From Eledone cirrhosa (lineage: Eukaryota; Mollusca; Cephalopoda; Octopoda; Eledonidae), in assembly GCA_964016885.1 (NCBI GenBank), contig OZ024749.1, positions 32,798,017 through 32,862,016 of the forward strand: a DNA stretch of 64,000 nt. Reading direction: 5' to 3'. The notes under the pieces were generated by a model. It ran no database searches. It worked only from the letters and a program-made list of their open reading frames with translations, and had not been told where the DNA came from. The number at the start of each line of letters is the position of its first letter. The stretch's first letter is position 1. This document shows positions 40,111 to 50,489 of this stretch, in pieces. The position numbers and the translations under genes were made by a program.

Positions 40111-40929
40111 TACACTTTGGAATGTACATTTATCGTTGTCTTGACAAGACAATGGTGAGAACTTCCAACGATAGTGAAGGGTCTACTGATGCTACATCGC
40201 TTATCTTGTTGACTGCCGCTTCATGTTTGACCTTTTGGTTCCTTAACTCCTTGTATTTATAATAAGTGTTAAAGTTAGAAGGATGGATATATGAGGTTGA
40301 TTTATAATCAGACCTGTGGTTATCGTCTCCCAAGAGGTTGGGGTCACAGGTCAAATGGAATGTACATTTATCATCATTGTCTTGACAAGACAATGGTGAG
40401 AACTTCCAATGATAGATTGTCCGAGAGGCGAGAAAGCTCAGGAGTATTCCGTTATAAGGTTACTGGCTGAAGAATTTCACCTGTCAGTGAGATCTACAGT
40501 TGTATTAAGGGTAAACATGAACTGCCCCAATGGTTATCAACTGCCACTACACTCCTCATCCTCCAAAATAACCAAACCACTATGAACTTTTCAGCTGACC
40601 CACGTACACATATTATTACATAAATATTTCACATGAAAATAGAGAATCAAAAAGGAATAAAATATTAAGTTAACCCTAAATGTGTCACTCACCACAAGGG
40701 GTACCAGAGCCTCCCTATAATGTATTTTGAGGTAAGCCAACACATTGGAAGCATTACCGTGGGTGATAACGAATCGAAGGTGTTGGAACAACCAAGCACT
40801 CTCACGGGTAGCACCTGATAACCTCAGTAAGGAGAGCTGCCAACAATGATAAGAATTTCCACTCCAAACGTTTTAAATTTCACTGAATGGGCTGAAAAAA
40901 TACACCTACTATTTTTTAATAATATGTTT

Positions 40930-41095
40930 TAATGTCCTGTCATACAAGTGCATTACTGGTGCTCATTTTATCAACCTTTAAGGATGAAAGACAAATATAA
41001 CTTCGGCAGGATTTGAACTCAGACTATAAAGGGCTGCAACTCTGCTTCAAAGCATGGTGTCTGACACTCTTACCGGTAAAATAGCCTCTTCCTTT
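40930..41095 (-). mobile_element. SINE within the duplicated block
   Basis: Contains ttatcaacctttaaggatga, ttcggcaggatttgaactca and gtgtctgacactcttaccgg, the reverse complement of the copy at 63040-63205. It therefore pre-dates the duplication. Confidence 0.85.
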
Positions 41096-41129
41096 CTTTT
41101 TCTTCATTTAAATATTATATAGGGACTGG

Positions 41130-41312
41130 GTTCCATATCATTCCACTGCAAAGTGGTCGTGGAGGTGCCACGGTAAAAAAGCACCCAGCACTCACTGTAA
41201 ATGAGGTTGGTGTTAGGAAGGGCATCCAGCTGTAGAAATCAAGCCAGAATCAGTTCCCGTCCCACCCTTGCAAGCAGGGAAAAAGTGGACGTAAAATGAA
41301 ATGATGATGAAA
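41130..41312 (-). repeat. Dispersed GATGATG-type octopus repeat
   Basis: cactgcaaagtggtcgtgga, gtgccacggtaaaaaagcac, ttaggaagggcatccagctg and gtggacgtaaaatgaaatga show the usual order, ending in a (GATGA)n tract. Confidence 0.8.
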
Positions 41313-41320
41313 TGATGATA

Positions 41321-41394
41321 CAGGATGTCCCCAAAATGTATATATTTAATGGCATTTTAATAAAATTGTGTATATATTTTTGGGGGACACCCTG
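41321..41394. mobile_element. 74-bp palindromic MITE flanked by TA
   Basis: Ends are caggatgtccccaaaa and its near reverse complement ttgggggacaccctg, flanked by TA on both sides, as for Tc1/mariner-type elements. The related copy is at 62903-62978. Too short to code. Confidence 0.7.
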
Positions 41395-41832
41395 TATAAA
41401 CAATAAGATATTTTTACTTTTAGTCTTTATTTTATTTTTTTGTTGTGCTTGAAGGATTTAAATATTTATAATAAATATATCCAACAAGGGAAAAAAAACT
41501 TATATTTCCTTATTGTTTTTTTTTATGCTGATTGGATAAACGCATCTTGCCTTGTAAGAATCGGTGCTATTTATTGTGAACATATTCGATGACCTGTCAG
41601 TGCCAAGGCAACATGCTGTTCATGTAACAAGGTAACGCTCATTATAATTATTATATATAGTACTGGTTTTGTTTGTTTGTTTATATGTATATATAAACAG
41701 TTAACAGATATTAGATGTGTTAACATTTTTTCAAGAGATGTCAACTTGAATGGACCTATTATTTTTATCTAATGACATTTTTTCAAATTCCATCCCGCCC
41801 GTCCCCTTCTATTTTATTTCTCATTCTTTCTT

Positions 41833-41857
41833 CTGATGAAGGACGAGCGTCCGAAAC
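41833..41857 (+). ncRNA. Hammerhead-ribozyme-like motif
   Basis: CTGATGA is followed by a GGAC/GTCC stem with a GAGC loop and then GAAAC, the conserved core arrangement of hammerhead ribozymes, which are known from Penelope-like retroelements. One extra A lies before the stem, and the partner strand with the cleavage site could not be assigned, so activity is doubtful. Confidence 0.35.
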
Positions 41858-41964
41858 GTTAAGACCCTCTTCCTGCTATATCAAGCGTTAACCTAATATA
41901 TACATTCCATATACTGTACCAATTGTGTTGTTATTTCCGTTTACCTTTATATATATATATAAAA

Positions 41965-42228
41965 TGTAAAGTGGTCATGTAGGTGTCACAACAAAAAGCA
42001 CCCAGTCCACACTGTAGGGTGATCATGTAGGCGACATGGCAAAAAGCACCCAGCATACACTGTAAATGTGCTTGGCATAAGGAAAGTCATCCAGCCATAG
42101 AAACCAAGCTAAAATCAATTCTGTGTAAGCGAATCATGGTTCCCGGACAGGCTCCCTCACAAAGGGACAGCCTGTCATACCCATGCTAACATGGAAAAAT
42201 GGATGTTAAACGAGGGTGATGATGACAT
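41965..42228 (-). repeat. Dispersed GATGATG-type octopus repeat
   Basis: gtggtcatgtaggtgtcaca, aaaagcacccagtccacact, a second partial unit, ggaaagtcatccagccatag and gttaaacgagggtgatgatg are present in the family order, followed by a TA run. Confidence 0.8.
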
Positions 42229-42261
42229 ATATATATATATGTAACATTTAAAGATCAGAAG

Positions 42262-42545
42262 TGCTTTAATAATGTTGTTTGCCTCAATGCTGCTTAAAAG
42301 TAACTTGTTTATACAATTTATATAAGTCCAGTAATAACACCATGCAACAATTTTATCACAAGTATTTTGACGGTGGTACTTTTAGAAGTCAATAAAGTAC
42401 CAGTTCAGTACTGGGGTTGATTCTTTCTCTATATCTCTTTCTTACTTCCTCTCTATCACTTTCTCACTCTGGAAGAAATTGCCTGTGTTCAGACCTGGAT
42501 ACTCCATCAGGTTTTAAAATACCCAAGAAATGTAACTACAGCGCT
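42262..42545 (+). repeat. Copy of the 29.3-kb repeat
   Basis: Nearly the same sequence as 29312-29575, from tgctttaataatgttgtttg to gttttaaaatacccaag. A SINE-like 3' segment with an upstream AT-rich part. Confidence 0.85.
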
Positions 42546-42574
42546 CCTATGACTCTACAATGTGTCACAGGTCC

Positions 42575-42860
42575 ATATCATCATCATCATCACTGTTTTA
42601 CATCCGTTCTTCCACGCTAGCATGGGTGAGACGGGTTGTCCTGTAGTGGGCAGTGTCCAGTCGGCTGACCTTGTCTTGCTCATACGGAAACTGATTCTGG
42701 CTCGATTTCTACAGCTGGATGCCCTTCCTAACACCAACTTCATTTACAGTGAGTGCTGGGTGCTTTTTTTCCGTGGCACCTACACGTCCACTTTACAGTG
42801 TGGGCTGGGTGCTTTTTTGCTGTGGCACCTCCACGACCACTTTGCAGTGGAATGATAGGG
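42575..42860 (+). repeat. Dispersed GATGATG-type octopus repeat, opposite orientation
   Basis: Starts catcatcatcatcactg and continues ccacgctagcatgggtgaga, tacagctggatgcccttcct, ttccgtggcacctacacg and gtggcacctccacgaccact. It is the reverse complement of the copies at 41130 and 44120. Overlapping frames are shadows. Confidence 0.8.
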
Positions 42861-42873
42861 ACCCCAGTCCTGT

Positions 42874-43016
42874 CATCTCATTTCTACAGCTGAGTAAACT
42901 GGAGCAATGTGAAATAAAGTGTCTTGCACAAGGAAACAACACATCACCAGGTCTGAGAATTGAACTCACAACCTTTCAATTGCAAGCCCAATGCTCTAAC
43001 CACTAAGCCTTGTGCC
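42874..43016 (-). mobile_element. tRNA-derived SINE
   Basis: On the minus strand it begins ggcacaaggcttagtggtta (A-box region agtggttagagc), has ggttgtgagttcaattctc as the B box, then the non-tRNA body gtgcaagacactttatttca. Same family as 43762-43980. Decayed from a tRNA-like gene; not a functional tRNA. Confidence 0.8.
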
Positions 43017-43059
43017 TTCATATAGACATACAAATCATAGTCGAATACAGAAATAAAGA

Positions 43060-43165
43060 AAAGCAAAGTTGACCTCATCAGGATTTGAACTCAGAACACA
43101 AAGAGCTGGAATAAATGCCATAAGACATTTTCACCAACACTTTACCGACTCTACCAATCTATTGA
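43060..43165 (-). mobile_element. SINE fragment
   Basis: gacctcatcaggatttgaac and caacactttaccgactctac match the reverse complement of the GTTCAAAT B-box area and the 5' head of the SINE at 59913-60086. Confidence 0.65.
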
Positions 43166-43719
43166 TAAATATCAGAAAGATTTTTAAAAAGTTGCAAAAG
43201 ACAAAAATAAAACACACAATAATCATGGAAGAAATATCAAAATATTTATTTAAGGCAAAGATTCCAAAGCATTTTAGAACATGGATCCTTTTATAGAACC
43301 CCCACCTACCTCACTGACCCCAGACATGTGATAAATCAGCAATTCAGAATATAAAATACAATAGACGATAAAGACTAATTATACATAAATCTGAAACTCA
43401 ATTAAGCAAGTTCTGTTTTATTGTATTTTGTATATTTTTATATAGTATATTTCTTATATAAATGTCAGGTTTTGGCCCCAAAACTTGATTCATTCATCAA
43501 TTTGATGACCCTTAGAATCTTTAAGAAGTTTGAATTGGCTTCTTGTGTTATTGCTCTTTTCTCATGATGATGGTTGTTAGATTTCCATTCTCATCAGTGC
43601 AGTGTATTCATATAAGTATATGCTTATGTCTTGTGTGCATGTATGTGTGTTTGTGTGTGTATATATCATCATCATCACTATATACATACATAGATGTATG
43701 TATGTATGTATATATATGC

Positions 43720-43726
43720 ATGTATT

Positions 43727-43760
<34 letters not shown>
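43720..43760. repeat. (TA)n microsatellite
   Basis: A long TA run preceded by gtatg repeats, immediately before a SINE. Confidence 0.9.
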
Positions 43761-43761
<1 letters not shown>

Positions 43762-43764
<3 letters not shown>

Positions 43765-43980
43765 CGCGTGGCTGAGTGGTAAGAGAACTGGATTCAAAAT
43801 CGTAGGTTGTGAGTTTGATTCCTGGACGGGGTGATGCGTTATGTCCTTGAGCAAGACACTTTATTTCACGTTGCTTCTTCTACCTGGAGTTGTGACTGAT
43901 AGATAGTATTAGCAATGGGAAAGAACAACGGAAACATTGTGTCCTCAGTCCGATTTGACGAAAGTCGATCGACTGTCATA
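43762..43980 (+). mobile_element. tRNA-derived SINE
   Basis: gcgtggctgagtggtaagag gives a clear A box and ggttgtgagtttgattcctg a clear B box, 35-40 bp apart as in a tRNA. The body ctccttgagcaagacacttt-like section and a tail with agtccgatttgacgaaagtc follow, ending in a TA run. Confidence 0.85.
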
Positions 43981-44114
43981 TATATATATATGCATGTATG
44001 TAAACCTACTATAGTCAGTAGGCATCTCTATCAAAACACCCCCCCCCCGTCACACCACCTCCACCCCATCCACACTGCCCCTTTCAATGTAAAGTTATGT
44101 TGGTCCCACAACAT

Positions 44115-44722
44115 CCAGGCCGAAACAAATGTGATCGTGTAGGTGTCACGACAAAAAAACACACAGTCCACGCTGTAAATGTGGCCGTGTAGGCAACACG
44201 GTAAAAACCTCCCAGCCCCACACTGTAAATGTGGTTGGTGTTAGGAAGGGCATCCAGCTGTAGAAAACCCGCCAGACAGTCCACGCTGTAATGTGGCCGT
44301 GTAGGCAACACGGTAAAAACCTCCCAGCCCCACACTGTAAATGTGGTTGGTGTTAGGAAGGGCATCCAGCTGTAGAAAACCCGCCAGACAGTCCACGCTG
44401 TAATGTGGCCGTGTAGGCAACACGGTAAAAACCTCCCAGCCCCACACTGTAAATGTGGTTGGTGTTAGGAAGGGCATCCAGCTGTAGAAAACCCGCCAGA
44501 CAGTCCACGCTGTAATGTGGCCGTGTAGGCAACACGGTAAAAACCTCCCAGCCCCACACTGTAAATGTGGTTGGTGTTAGGAAGGGCATCCAACTGTAGA
44601 AAACCCGCCAGACAGTCCTATGCGAGCAAGACAACCACTCTTGCCTCAAGTGGGAAAACCCCCGTCCAAACCCATGCAAGCGTGGAACACGGACGCTAAA
44701 CCTGATGATGATGATGATGATG
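44115..44722 (-). repeat. Dispersed GATGATG-type repeat hosting the minisatellite
   Basis: The left flank has aatgtgatcgtgtaggtgtc; the right flank has tgcgagcaagacaaccactc, cccatgcaagcgtggaacac and ggacgctaaacctgatgatg, the normal family end. Confidence 0.85.
44165..44613 (-). repeat. 112-bp minisatellite inside a dispersed repeat
   Basis: Units begin cagtccacgctgtaa at 44277, 44389 and 44501, plus a slightly longer first unit at 44165; the last boundary at 44613 leads into the normal repeat tail. Units are nearly identical. The unit is the central part of the GATGATG repeat (acacggtaaaaacctcccag, aagggcatccagctgtagaa). Periodic minus-strand frames across it are shadows. Confidence 0.95.
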
Positions 44723-45011
44723 TGTGTGTATATATAATATATATATATATATATATGTATGTATGTGTATACATAGATCTTGCTGGCGAAACGGCCAGAG
44801 CTCAGCTGTTGGGGTCCTGACTCTTTTCCTATTACCCATTAACACAGAAATGTAAAAAGTGGGAGTAACTGGAGTAAAGAGAAGAGTAGTATTAGTATAA
44901 GACAAGGAAAGGGTAAAGTAAAATATAAAATAAGTAAGATGTGAATTAGATAAGGAAGAGACTGATAACTAACTACAATGTGATAAAGATGAAGGGAGTG
45001 GTGGATAAAAG

Positions 45012-45920
45012 ATGAATGTTCATTGCCAGGGAACGTCTGCACGAACCAATGTATCATCTTCCTGTCTTCCTTCGGTTGCAACGTTTTTCGAAATATTTAC
45101 TTCTGCGAAATCCATGAATGTAGGCACTTTGAAAGGTCACTCTAATGAGGTTGTAGAGATGCTTGAACGTAAGGAAGTTGATGTTTGTTGTGTTCAAGAG
45201 ACTAGGTGGAGGGGTGAGTCTGCTAGATTCATTGTGAGTAAAAAACGATGCTTTAAACTTTTCTGGGTGGGAAATGACAATGGGCTGGGCGGAGTAGAAA
45301 TTATGTTAACAGAAAAATGGGTAGATAAGGTAATTGCCATAAATAGAGTGAATGACAGAATAATTAAAATAAGACTAGTCCTAAATAGAACTACTGTGAC
45401 AATAATATCCGCTTATGCACCCCAATCTGGCCTACCTGACGTTATAAAAGACAAATTCTATGAGTCGCTAATGCTCACTACCTCCCAAATAACCGACAGT
45501 GACTACATAGTTATTGCTGGCGACCTAAATGGTCATGTTGGACAACATTGTGATGGCTATGACGGAATCCATGGAGGCTATGGGTTTGGTACTAGAAATG
45601 AGGAAGGCTTCAGAATCCTGGAATTCTGTGACGCTAATAACCTAACTATCTGTAACACAAACTTCAAAAAACAAGACAATCACTTGATAACCTATAGATC
45701 AGGGGAACACGCCAGCCAGATATATTATATCCTTACTAGAAGACGTGACAGAGTGTCTGTTGCAAACACTAAATCCCTCCTCCATGAAGAATGCACCTCC
45801 CAACATAGCCTCATAGTTAGTGACCTCATAGTCAGGACTAAATGTACTCGACAACAGAGGAGGACTACCCTGATGAGAAGAAGATGGAAGTTGAAGGACC
45901 CCACAGCCAGTAACAAATGA
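45012..45920 (+). CDS. LINE apurinic-type endonuclease domain, 3' truncated
   Basis: A 302-residue open frame. From about residue 36 it matches the endonuclease domain of LINEs often labelled craniofacial development protein 2-like in mollusc annotations: VGTLKG (37-42), CVQETRW (60-66) with the catalytic Glu, SAYAPQSG (133-140), GDLNGHVG (170-177), YGFGTRNEEG (190-199) and SQHSLIVSD (263-271) with the terminal His/Asp. The usually conserved Asp in SQIDYIL is Tyr here (residue 238), likely impairing nicking. No reverse transcriptase follows; a dispersed repeat starts at 45921. Residues 1-35 have no match and may not be genuine. Most likely a dead fragment that has kept its frame. Confidence 0.8.
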   Translation: MNVHCQGTSARTNVSSSCLPSVATFFEIFTSAKSMNVGTLKGHSNEVVEMLERKEVDVCCVQETRWRGESARFIVSKKRCFKLFWVGNDNGLGGVEIMLTEKWVDKVIAINRVNDRIIKIRLVLNRTTVTIISAYAPQSGLPDVIKDKFYESLMLTTSQITDSDYIVIAGDLNGHVGQHCDGYDGIHGGYGFGTRNEEGFRILEFCDANNLTICNTNFKKQDNHLITYRSGEHASQIYYILTRRRDRVSVANTKSLLHEECTSQHSLIVSDLIVRTKCTRQQRRTTLMRRRWKLKDPTASNK

Positions 45921-46178
45921 GGTCGTGTAGGTGTCACGGCAAAAAAAACACACAGTCCACGCTGTAATGTGGCCGTGTAGGTAACACGGTAAAAACCTCC
46001 CAGTCCATCCTGTAAATGTGGTTGGTGTTAGGAAGGGCATTCAGACGTAAAAAACCTGCCAGACAGTCCTATACGAGCGAGACACGGTCACCCGACCAAT
46101 CTTGCCTCAAGTGGAACAATTCTCCTCTAAACCCATGCTAGCGTGGAAGATAGACGTTAAACGATGATGATGATGATA
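45921..46178 (-). repeat. Dispersed GATGATG-type octopus repeat
   Basis: ggtcgtgtaggtgtcacggc, acggtaaaaacctcccagtc, ttaggaagggcattcagacg, acccatgctagcgtggaaga and gttaaacgatgatgatgatg. It directly abuts the end of the LINE endonuclease frame. Confidence 0.85.
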
Positions 46179-47011
46179 TATATATATTGAAAAGGGTACC
46201 TATACATGGCAAAAATCTGAAATTCGTGTATAAACTGAGGAAGCTAAACAACACATGTGGAGATGATGCAGTTTTGAAACTGTCATGAGTTGAAAATATA
46301 TTTAGGAAGTTTTAATATTTTGTTATTCAAAATGTTTTAAGTGTCATTTAGATCAGTCATGGGAAACAAGAATTTGGAAGGTTTTAGTTATATAACTGAT
46401 TTAAAATTATATTATATTATTTTATTTTCATTTATTTATTTATTTATTATATACACATTTACAATTATGCAGTTGAAAAGAATATTCTAAATGGAAATTT
46501 AAAGTATACAAAAATATTTCTTTTTTTTTTCTCCATATTCAGCAGTTTTCAGATAAAGACCTAAAAATAAAAATAAATAAATAGATTCATTTTTTTTAAA
46601 GTTGTAACAATGGCAGTGCTCCAGCATGGCCTCGGCCAGGCTGGAACAGGTAAGAGTAAAAAAACTGAAGAAAAATTATTGTATTACTTCTACATTTAAC
46701 AGAAAAAAAAAATATTTTTAAGCTTTAAAAAGTTAGAGATTTTAAATATAAGGAAATTAAATAATAAATATTTATGCACTGCACAGCATAAATTTTATAA
46801 ACTCCACTGTGAGGCAGTGAATTGTTAGAATTGTTAGAATGTTGGCTGGAATGCTTTGCAGTATAAGTTCTGGCTCTCTGCTATCACCATTTAATGTACT
46901 GAGGCTAGACAGGTCAAATGACCATGTCCTACTTGTATGCTCATGGCTGGATGGCTTAGTTTCTATGTCCTTCCTAATCCCAGTACACACTTCACCATGA
47001 TATTGTCATGG
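46179..47011. other. AT-rich spacer with repeat scraps
   Basis: 46605-46640 (acaatggcagtgctccagca, catggcc) is a known type of SINE tail in octopus DNA; 46830-46905 has SINE-head words and 46945-46990 matches the dispersed repeat. No gene. Confidence 0.5.
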
Positions 47012-47133
47012 CATTAAATCAGAGGTTCTAAAACTTTTGCTACCACCCCTCTCACGGCCACATAATGCCCCCCCCCCCCATCCCACGCCCAACCTATTTC
47101 CAGAGAGACCTACCTACACACACGTGTAAATAA

Positions 47134-48174
47134 TCTATATATATAAAACTGTGGTTGTCTGTCTGTCTATCGAATTTTGGCACACATCTCCTCTTAGAAT
47201 CTCTCACGGAATTGCACCGAAATTGCTATACTTGTACAGTGAGCCCTAGCGAAGACATCGGAAAAAAAAAATTTCAAATTGACCCACCCTATGTGACGAA
47301 ATCGAATATAATGTATCGATTTTTGAGCGTAAGTTATCAGTTATTTCCCTTTGTTCTGTTTACATTGAGCGTCTTACGTAAAAAATTACGCTGGCTTTCT
47401 CAGCGTTTAAAATGAGCCAGCAAAATATTGACCTGCAAAATTCATCAGTTCGAACACTAAGCTTCCGTTTTGCTTCATTTCCATTTAAAAGCATTTTAAA
47501 ACAATATTTTTACTTGAAAACAAGTCTATTTAAAGACTACGTAAAACAAGCAAATATTTCGTCGTTAGGCGTGCAGACAGACAGTCGTGCAGACAGACAG
47601 TCGTGCAGACAGACAGTCGTGCAGACAGACAGTCGTGCAGACAGACAGTCGTGCAGAGAGGTGATATAGGCGTGCAGACAGACAGTCGTGCAGAGAGGTG
47701 ATATAGGCGTGCAGACAGACAGTCGTGCAGAGAGGTGATATAGGCGTGCAGACAGACAGTCGTGCAGAGAGGTGATATAGGTGTGCAGACAGACAGTCGT
47801 GCAGAGAGGTGATATAGGCGTGCAGACAGACAGTCGTGCAGAGAGGTGAGATAGGCGTGCAGACAGACATAACTGATAATTTGGTTACGCTAATGTTTTT
47901 CTCTGCGTTGCAGTGTTTACATTTTCGATCTTTGTTAATAAATAACCAGTGCAGTTTCTATCCCCAGCATCCTCTTTTGTTATAACATTCGGGTTATCGT
48001 TATGTTTTCTTAACTTCATAAGGCATATTGTTGGTTGAGGGAATATTAATCAAAAACACCACATGCAAGTCTGCACAGTAGACACTACAGTTTTTAAGCC
48101 AAGAAAGAAACTTAACATTGTAACTTTAACACAGCTACTGAGCGACCCCGAGCAACGCCGGGCTTTACTGCTAG
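47134..48174 (+). mobile_element. Non-autonomous Helitron, 1,041 bp
   Basis: Starts TCTATATATATAAAAC after an A and ends with a GC-rich hairpin region (ccccgagcaacgccgggctt) and CTAG before a T, the 5' TC / 3' CTRR ends and A-T target typical of Helitrons. It contains no helicase. A minisatellite lies inside. Confidence 0.8.
47567..47875 (+). repeat. Minisatellite inside the Helitron
   Basis: First about five 16-bp units (gtgcagacagacagtc), then about six 37-bp units made of one 16-bp unit plus gtgcagagaggtgatatagg and a C. Frames through it are shadows. Confidence 0.95.
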
Positions 48175-48679
48175 TAAGTGATAAAGGAAAAAAGTGAATG
48201 AAACACGAAGTAAAAACAGAAATAAGGAAAATTTGTTCCCTTCATTTTGTACGAATTCACATAAACTATCATATGTGTATTCAGTTTGATGAAAAATAAA
48301 TAGTAGCCTATCAGCTGTATTGCAGATTAGCATTATAACTGGTGGAAATATTCCCACACTTCCCGTTTCCCAGAATGTAATGGCCCTTTTCAGTCCTTGA
48401 GCTTGAGACCCCTGCAATAAATAAATCAGTCAATTCGTAATAAGTTATAGGAAGACTTGCAAATTACTTACTAACAGTAAATGGAGATGAAGCAAGGCAT
48501 GTTTGCTTATATCTTTTTAAACGTGAGCTTTATGATGCCTTTCTTGCTTTTTATCTGATATAAGAGAGAAAAGTAATTTCATGTATTATTTCTACATTTG
48601 TCAAATGAACAATTACTCATACCAAAAAATATAATAATTAGTCGTACAAGCAAGTATTAGTAATGTACACGAACGGCAA

Positions 48680-48828
48680 AGCATAAATGAATCCAGCCAT
48701 AGAAAACCTGCCAGGGACAGTTCTGTAAGAGCGAGACACAGTCTCCCAACCAATCCCACCTGAAGTGGAACAAAACCATCCAACCCATGCTAGCGTGGAA
48801 GATGGACATTAAACGATGATGATATATA
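48680..48828 (-). repeat. Dispersed GATGATG-type octopus repeat
   Basis: atccagccatagaaaacctg, ccagggacagttctgtaaga, caacccatgctagcgtggaa and gacattaaacgatgatg, the 3' half of the family. Confidence 0.8.
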
Positions 48829-49494
48829 TATGTATATATAAAAAGGTAAGAATCGAAGCAGAACGGAAGCATACTTAAAGAATCCCCACTTCCTCTCCAA
48901 TTCGACAAAGTGATTGCTTATTGATTTGCGAAATATACATATCCACCGACTAGTATCAACGTACACATTCTTACCTTTTTTTCTATAACCTCTGTTTTGT
49001 ATAGAACCGTACCCCCTTTTCAAATATATATACATATTATATATATATTTCAAGCAATCAACATCTAATGTCCCACTGTCTGCATATTACACATCTTATT
49101 AATTCCCCTCTGATGATGACATGTTAGACTTAGGTAATTTTGTCTAATGCCTCTGAAATGTACATAATGGTCATAATTTAATAGATTGAAGTACGAGGTT
49201 TACAAAAATTGTTGATATTAATTCATCGATCTATGGCTGTGACTCACCCACTCAATGAATCTATAAGATTGTAGTAGTGAAACTGCATCCCATTGTTCGG
49301 AGTGCACACATTTTAGTTAATAGCAAGTGCAGTGGTTGTGTTTTGGTACAAATACGTTATGCATCTATCTCTTGGATGGAATCCATTGTATTCAGTGGGT
49401 GGTGTAGATTATAATGCATACTTGAAGCTTCTGATGTAGCTATTGTTTGCATGCAAAATATCTTGCAGATCAAAGATTAACTCTTCTTTAAAAT
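48829..49494. other. Spacer, possibly Penelope-like debris
   Basis: Contains tctgatgatgacatg and gcctctgaaatgtacataat at 49110-49165, words seen near Penelope-like tails, but no conserved coding. No gene recognised. Confidence 0.35.
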
Positions 49495-49554
49495 TTGGAA
49501 GGTTAAATGACCGTTGGAAGGTTAAATGACCGTTGGAAGGTTAAATGACCGTTG
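49495..49554 (+). repeat. 19-bp tandem repeat, three copies
   Basis: ttggaaggttaaatgaccg starts at 49495, 49514 and 49533 without differences. It sits at the 3' end of the Helitron Rep fragment. Confidence 0.95.
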
Positions 49555-50385
49555 CCACAAAATATAGCTGTAAAAACTGAGGATTTTTGCCTTCAGTTGG
49601 CAATAAAGATCCAATACGATGGTATACTTGACATTGAATTTTAAAAGTTGGCTTCATGTTCCCTTCTATTATAATATTGCTACCAAAGGAGATCATTTGG
49701 AAAGCAGAATTATAATTCCCAATGTTTTTCAAGAAGTGCATGCTCCTTGGTGTGTTTCCCCAAAACAATGCTTTCAATGTATCTGGGAGTATTCCAAATG
49801 TCTGTAAAACAACCGTTCCTCCACCACAACACATAGTGGTGGTTTCTCTTTCCCATTTCTTTCCTTTACAAAAATTGCACTCTTTTGACATTGCTCCAAT
49901 ATCAATCAATTTCTCTGTAGAATAATCACGTTTTGGATCATAGTTGATAGCTGTTCAAGTCCCCTTGAAAGGTGCAACTCTTTTGTCAAATGTATTCAAC
50001 CTATCTAGCTCAAGACACGTCTTTCCTCTGAGGATTGGCAAAGTCTTGCAGCAACTGTTGGCTCCTGGTTTTTTTCTTTGTCTAATCTCTCACTAACCTA
50101 TTGTCTCATTGGCAACTCCAGAACTTTTCTTTGTCTTGCATCCTTTAAACGTTTTTCTCTTTCCTTTTTTGACTCTTGGCTCCTGCAGATTGCATTTTGT
50201 TGACATAATTGTTCTAACCATTTTTCCCTTGCCTCTTGTGACTCATTGGCCCTGCGTGTAGCTGCTCTCCTCCAGTCGTTTTCAGGTCTTTGCTGTCATA
50301 GTGCAGGGATCTCTTGTGACCTTGCTCTGGCTACCTGTACTTGTCTTTGCTTCACTGTAGAATACTGATCATCTACATCTACCCC
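49541..50385 (-). pseudogene. Helitron Rep N-terminal region, broken
   Basis: The minus strand from 49909 reads CNFCKGKKWERE, CCGGGTVVL, NYNSAFQMISFG and YHRIGSLLPTEGKNPQFLQL, the N-terminal Helitron-like domain of Rep/helicase transposases. Upstream, 50385-49925, broken frames give repeated words such as RRANESQEAREKWLE and SQESKKEREKRLK, the charged repeats that precede that domain. There are stops and shifts; the HUH nuclease and helicase are missing. Confidence 0.8.
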
Positions 50386-50489
50386 ATCTCCTCTTGTAGA
50401 GAGTGCGAACATTTTTCTCAGAAACTTTTATGAAAATTAAAATAGGGATTAAATGAAAACATGAGTGAAAGTTACATGAATTCTTCATA

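Larger units (their letters stand above)
40111..41695 (-). repeat. Left arm of a 40/62 kb inverted duplication
   Basis: Reverse-complement matches to 61735-64000 run through the whole stretch in consistent order: gtttgtttgtttatat end, the TA-flanked 74-bp MITE, a SINE, then a unit with a 66-residue frame (40591-40791) nearly identical to 63342-63542. A second frame at 40130-40393 corresponds to 63770-64000. A 60-bp direct repeat (ggaatgtacatttatc... tcttgacaagacaatggtg) occurs at about 40119 and 40356. The frames resemble no family I can name and may be part of a mobile element. Confidence 0.85.
47020..48414. mobile_element. hAT-type MITE split by a Helitron
   Basis: Left end cagaggttctaaaac, right end reading inward caggggtctcaagc. 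Flanks cattaaat (47012-47019) and caataaat (48415-48422) form an 8-bp target-site duplication with one mismatch, as expected for hAT. Without the Helitron at 47134-48174 the element is about 354 bp. The minus-strand frame at 48112-48417 crosses its right part and has no known domain. Confidence 0.7.

Noticed and set aside
43762..43835. Functional tRNA gene
   Set aside because: A and B boxes are present, but no convincing cloverleaf stems form and a SINE body follows directly.
44084..44679. Overlapping minus-strand frames with periodic sequence
   Set aside because: They are translations of the 112-bp minisatellite unit.
47565..47870. CRISPR-like regular repeats
   Set aside because: Units are contiguous without unique spacers, in an animal-type genome, inside a Helitron.
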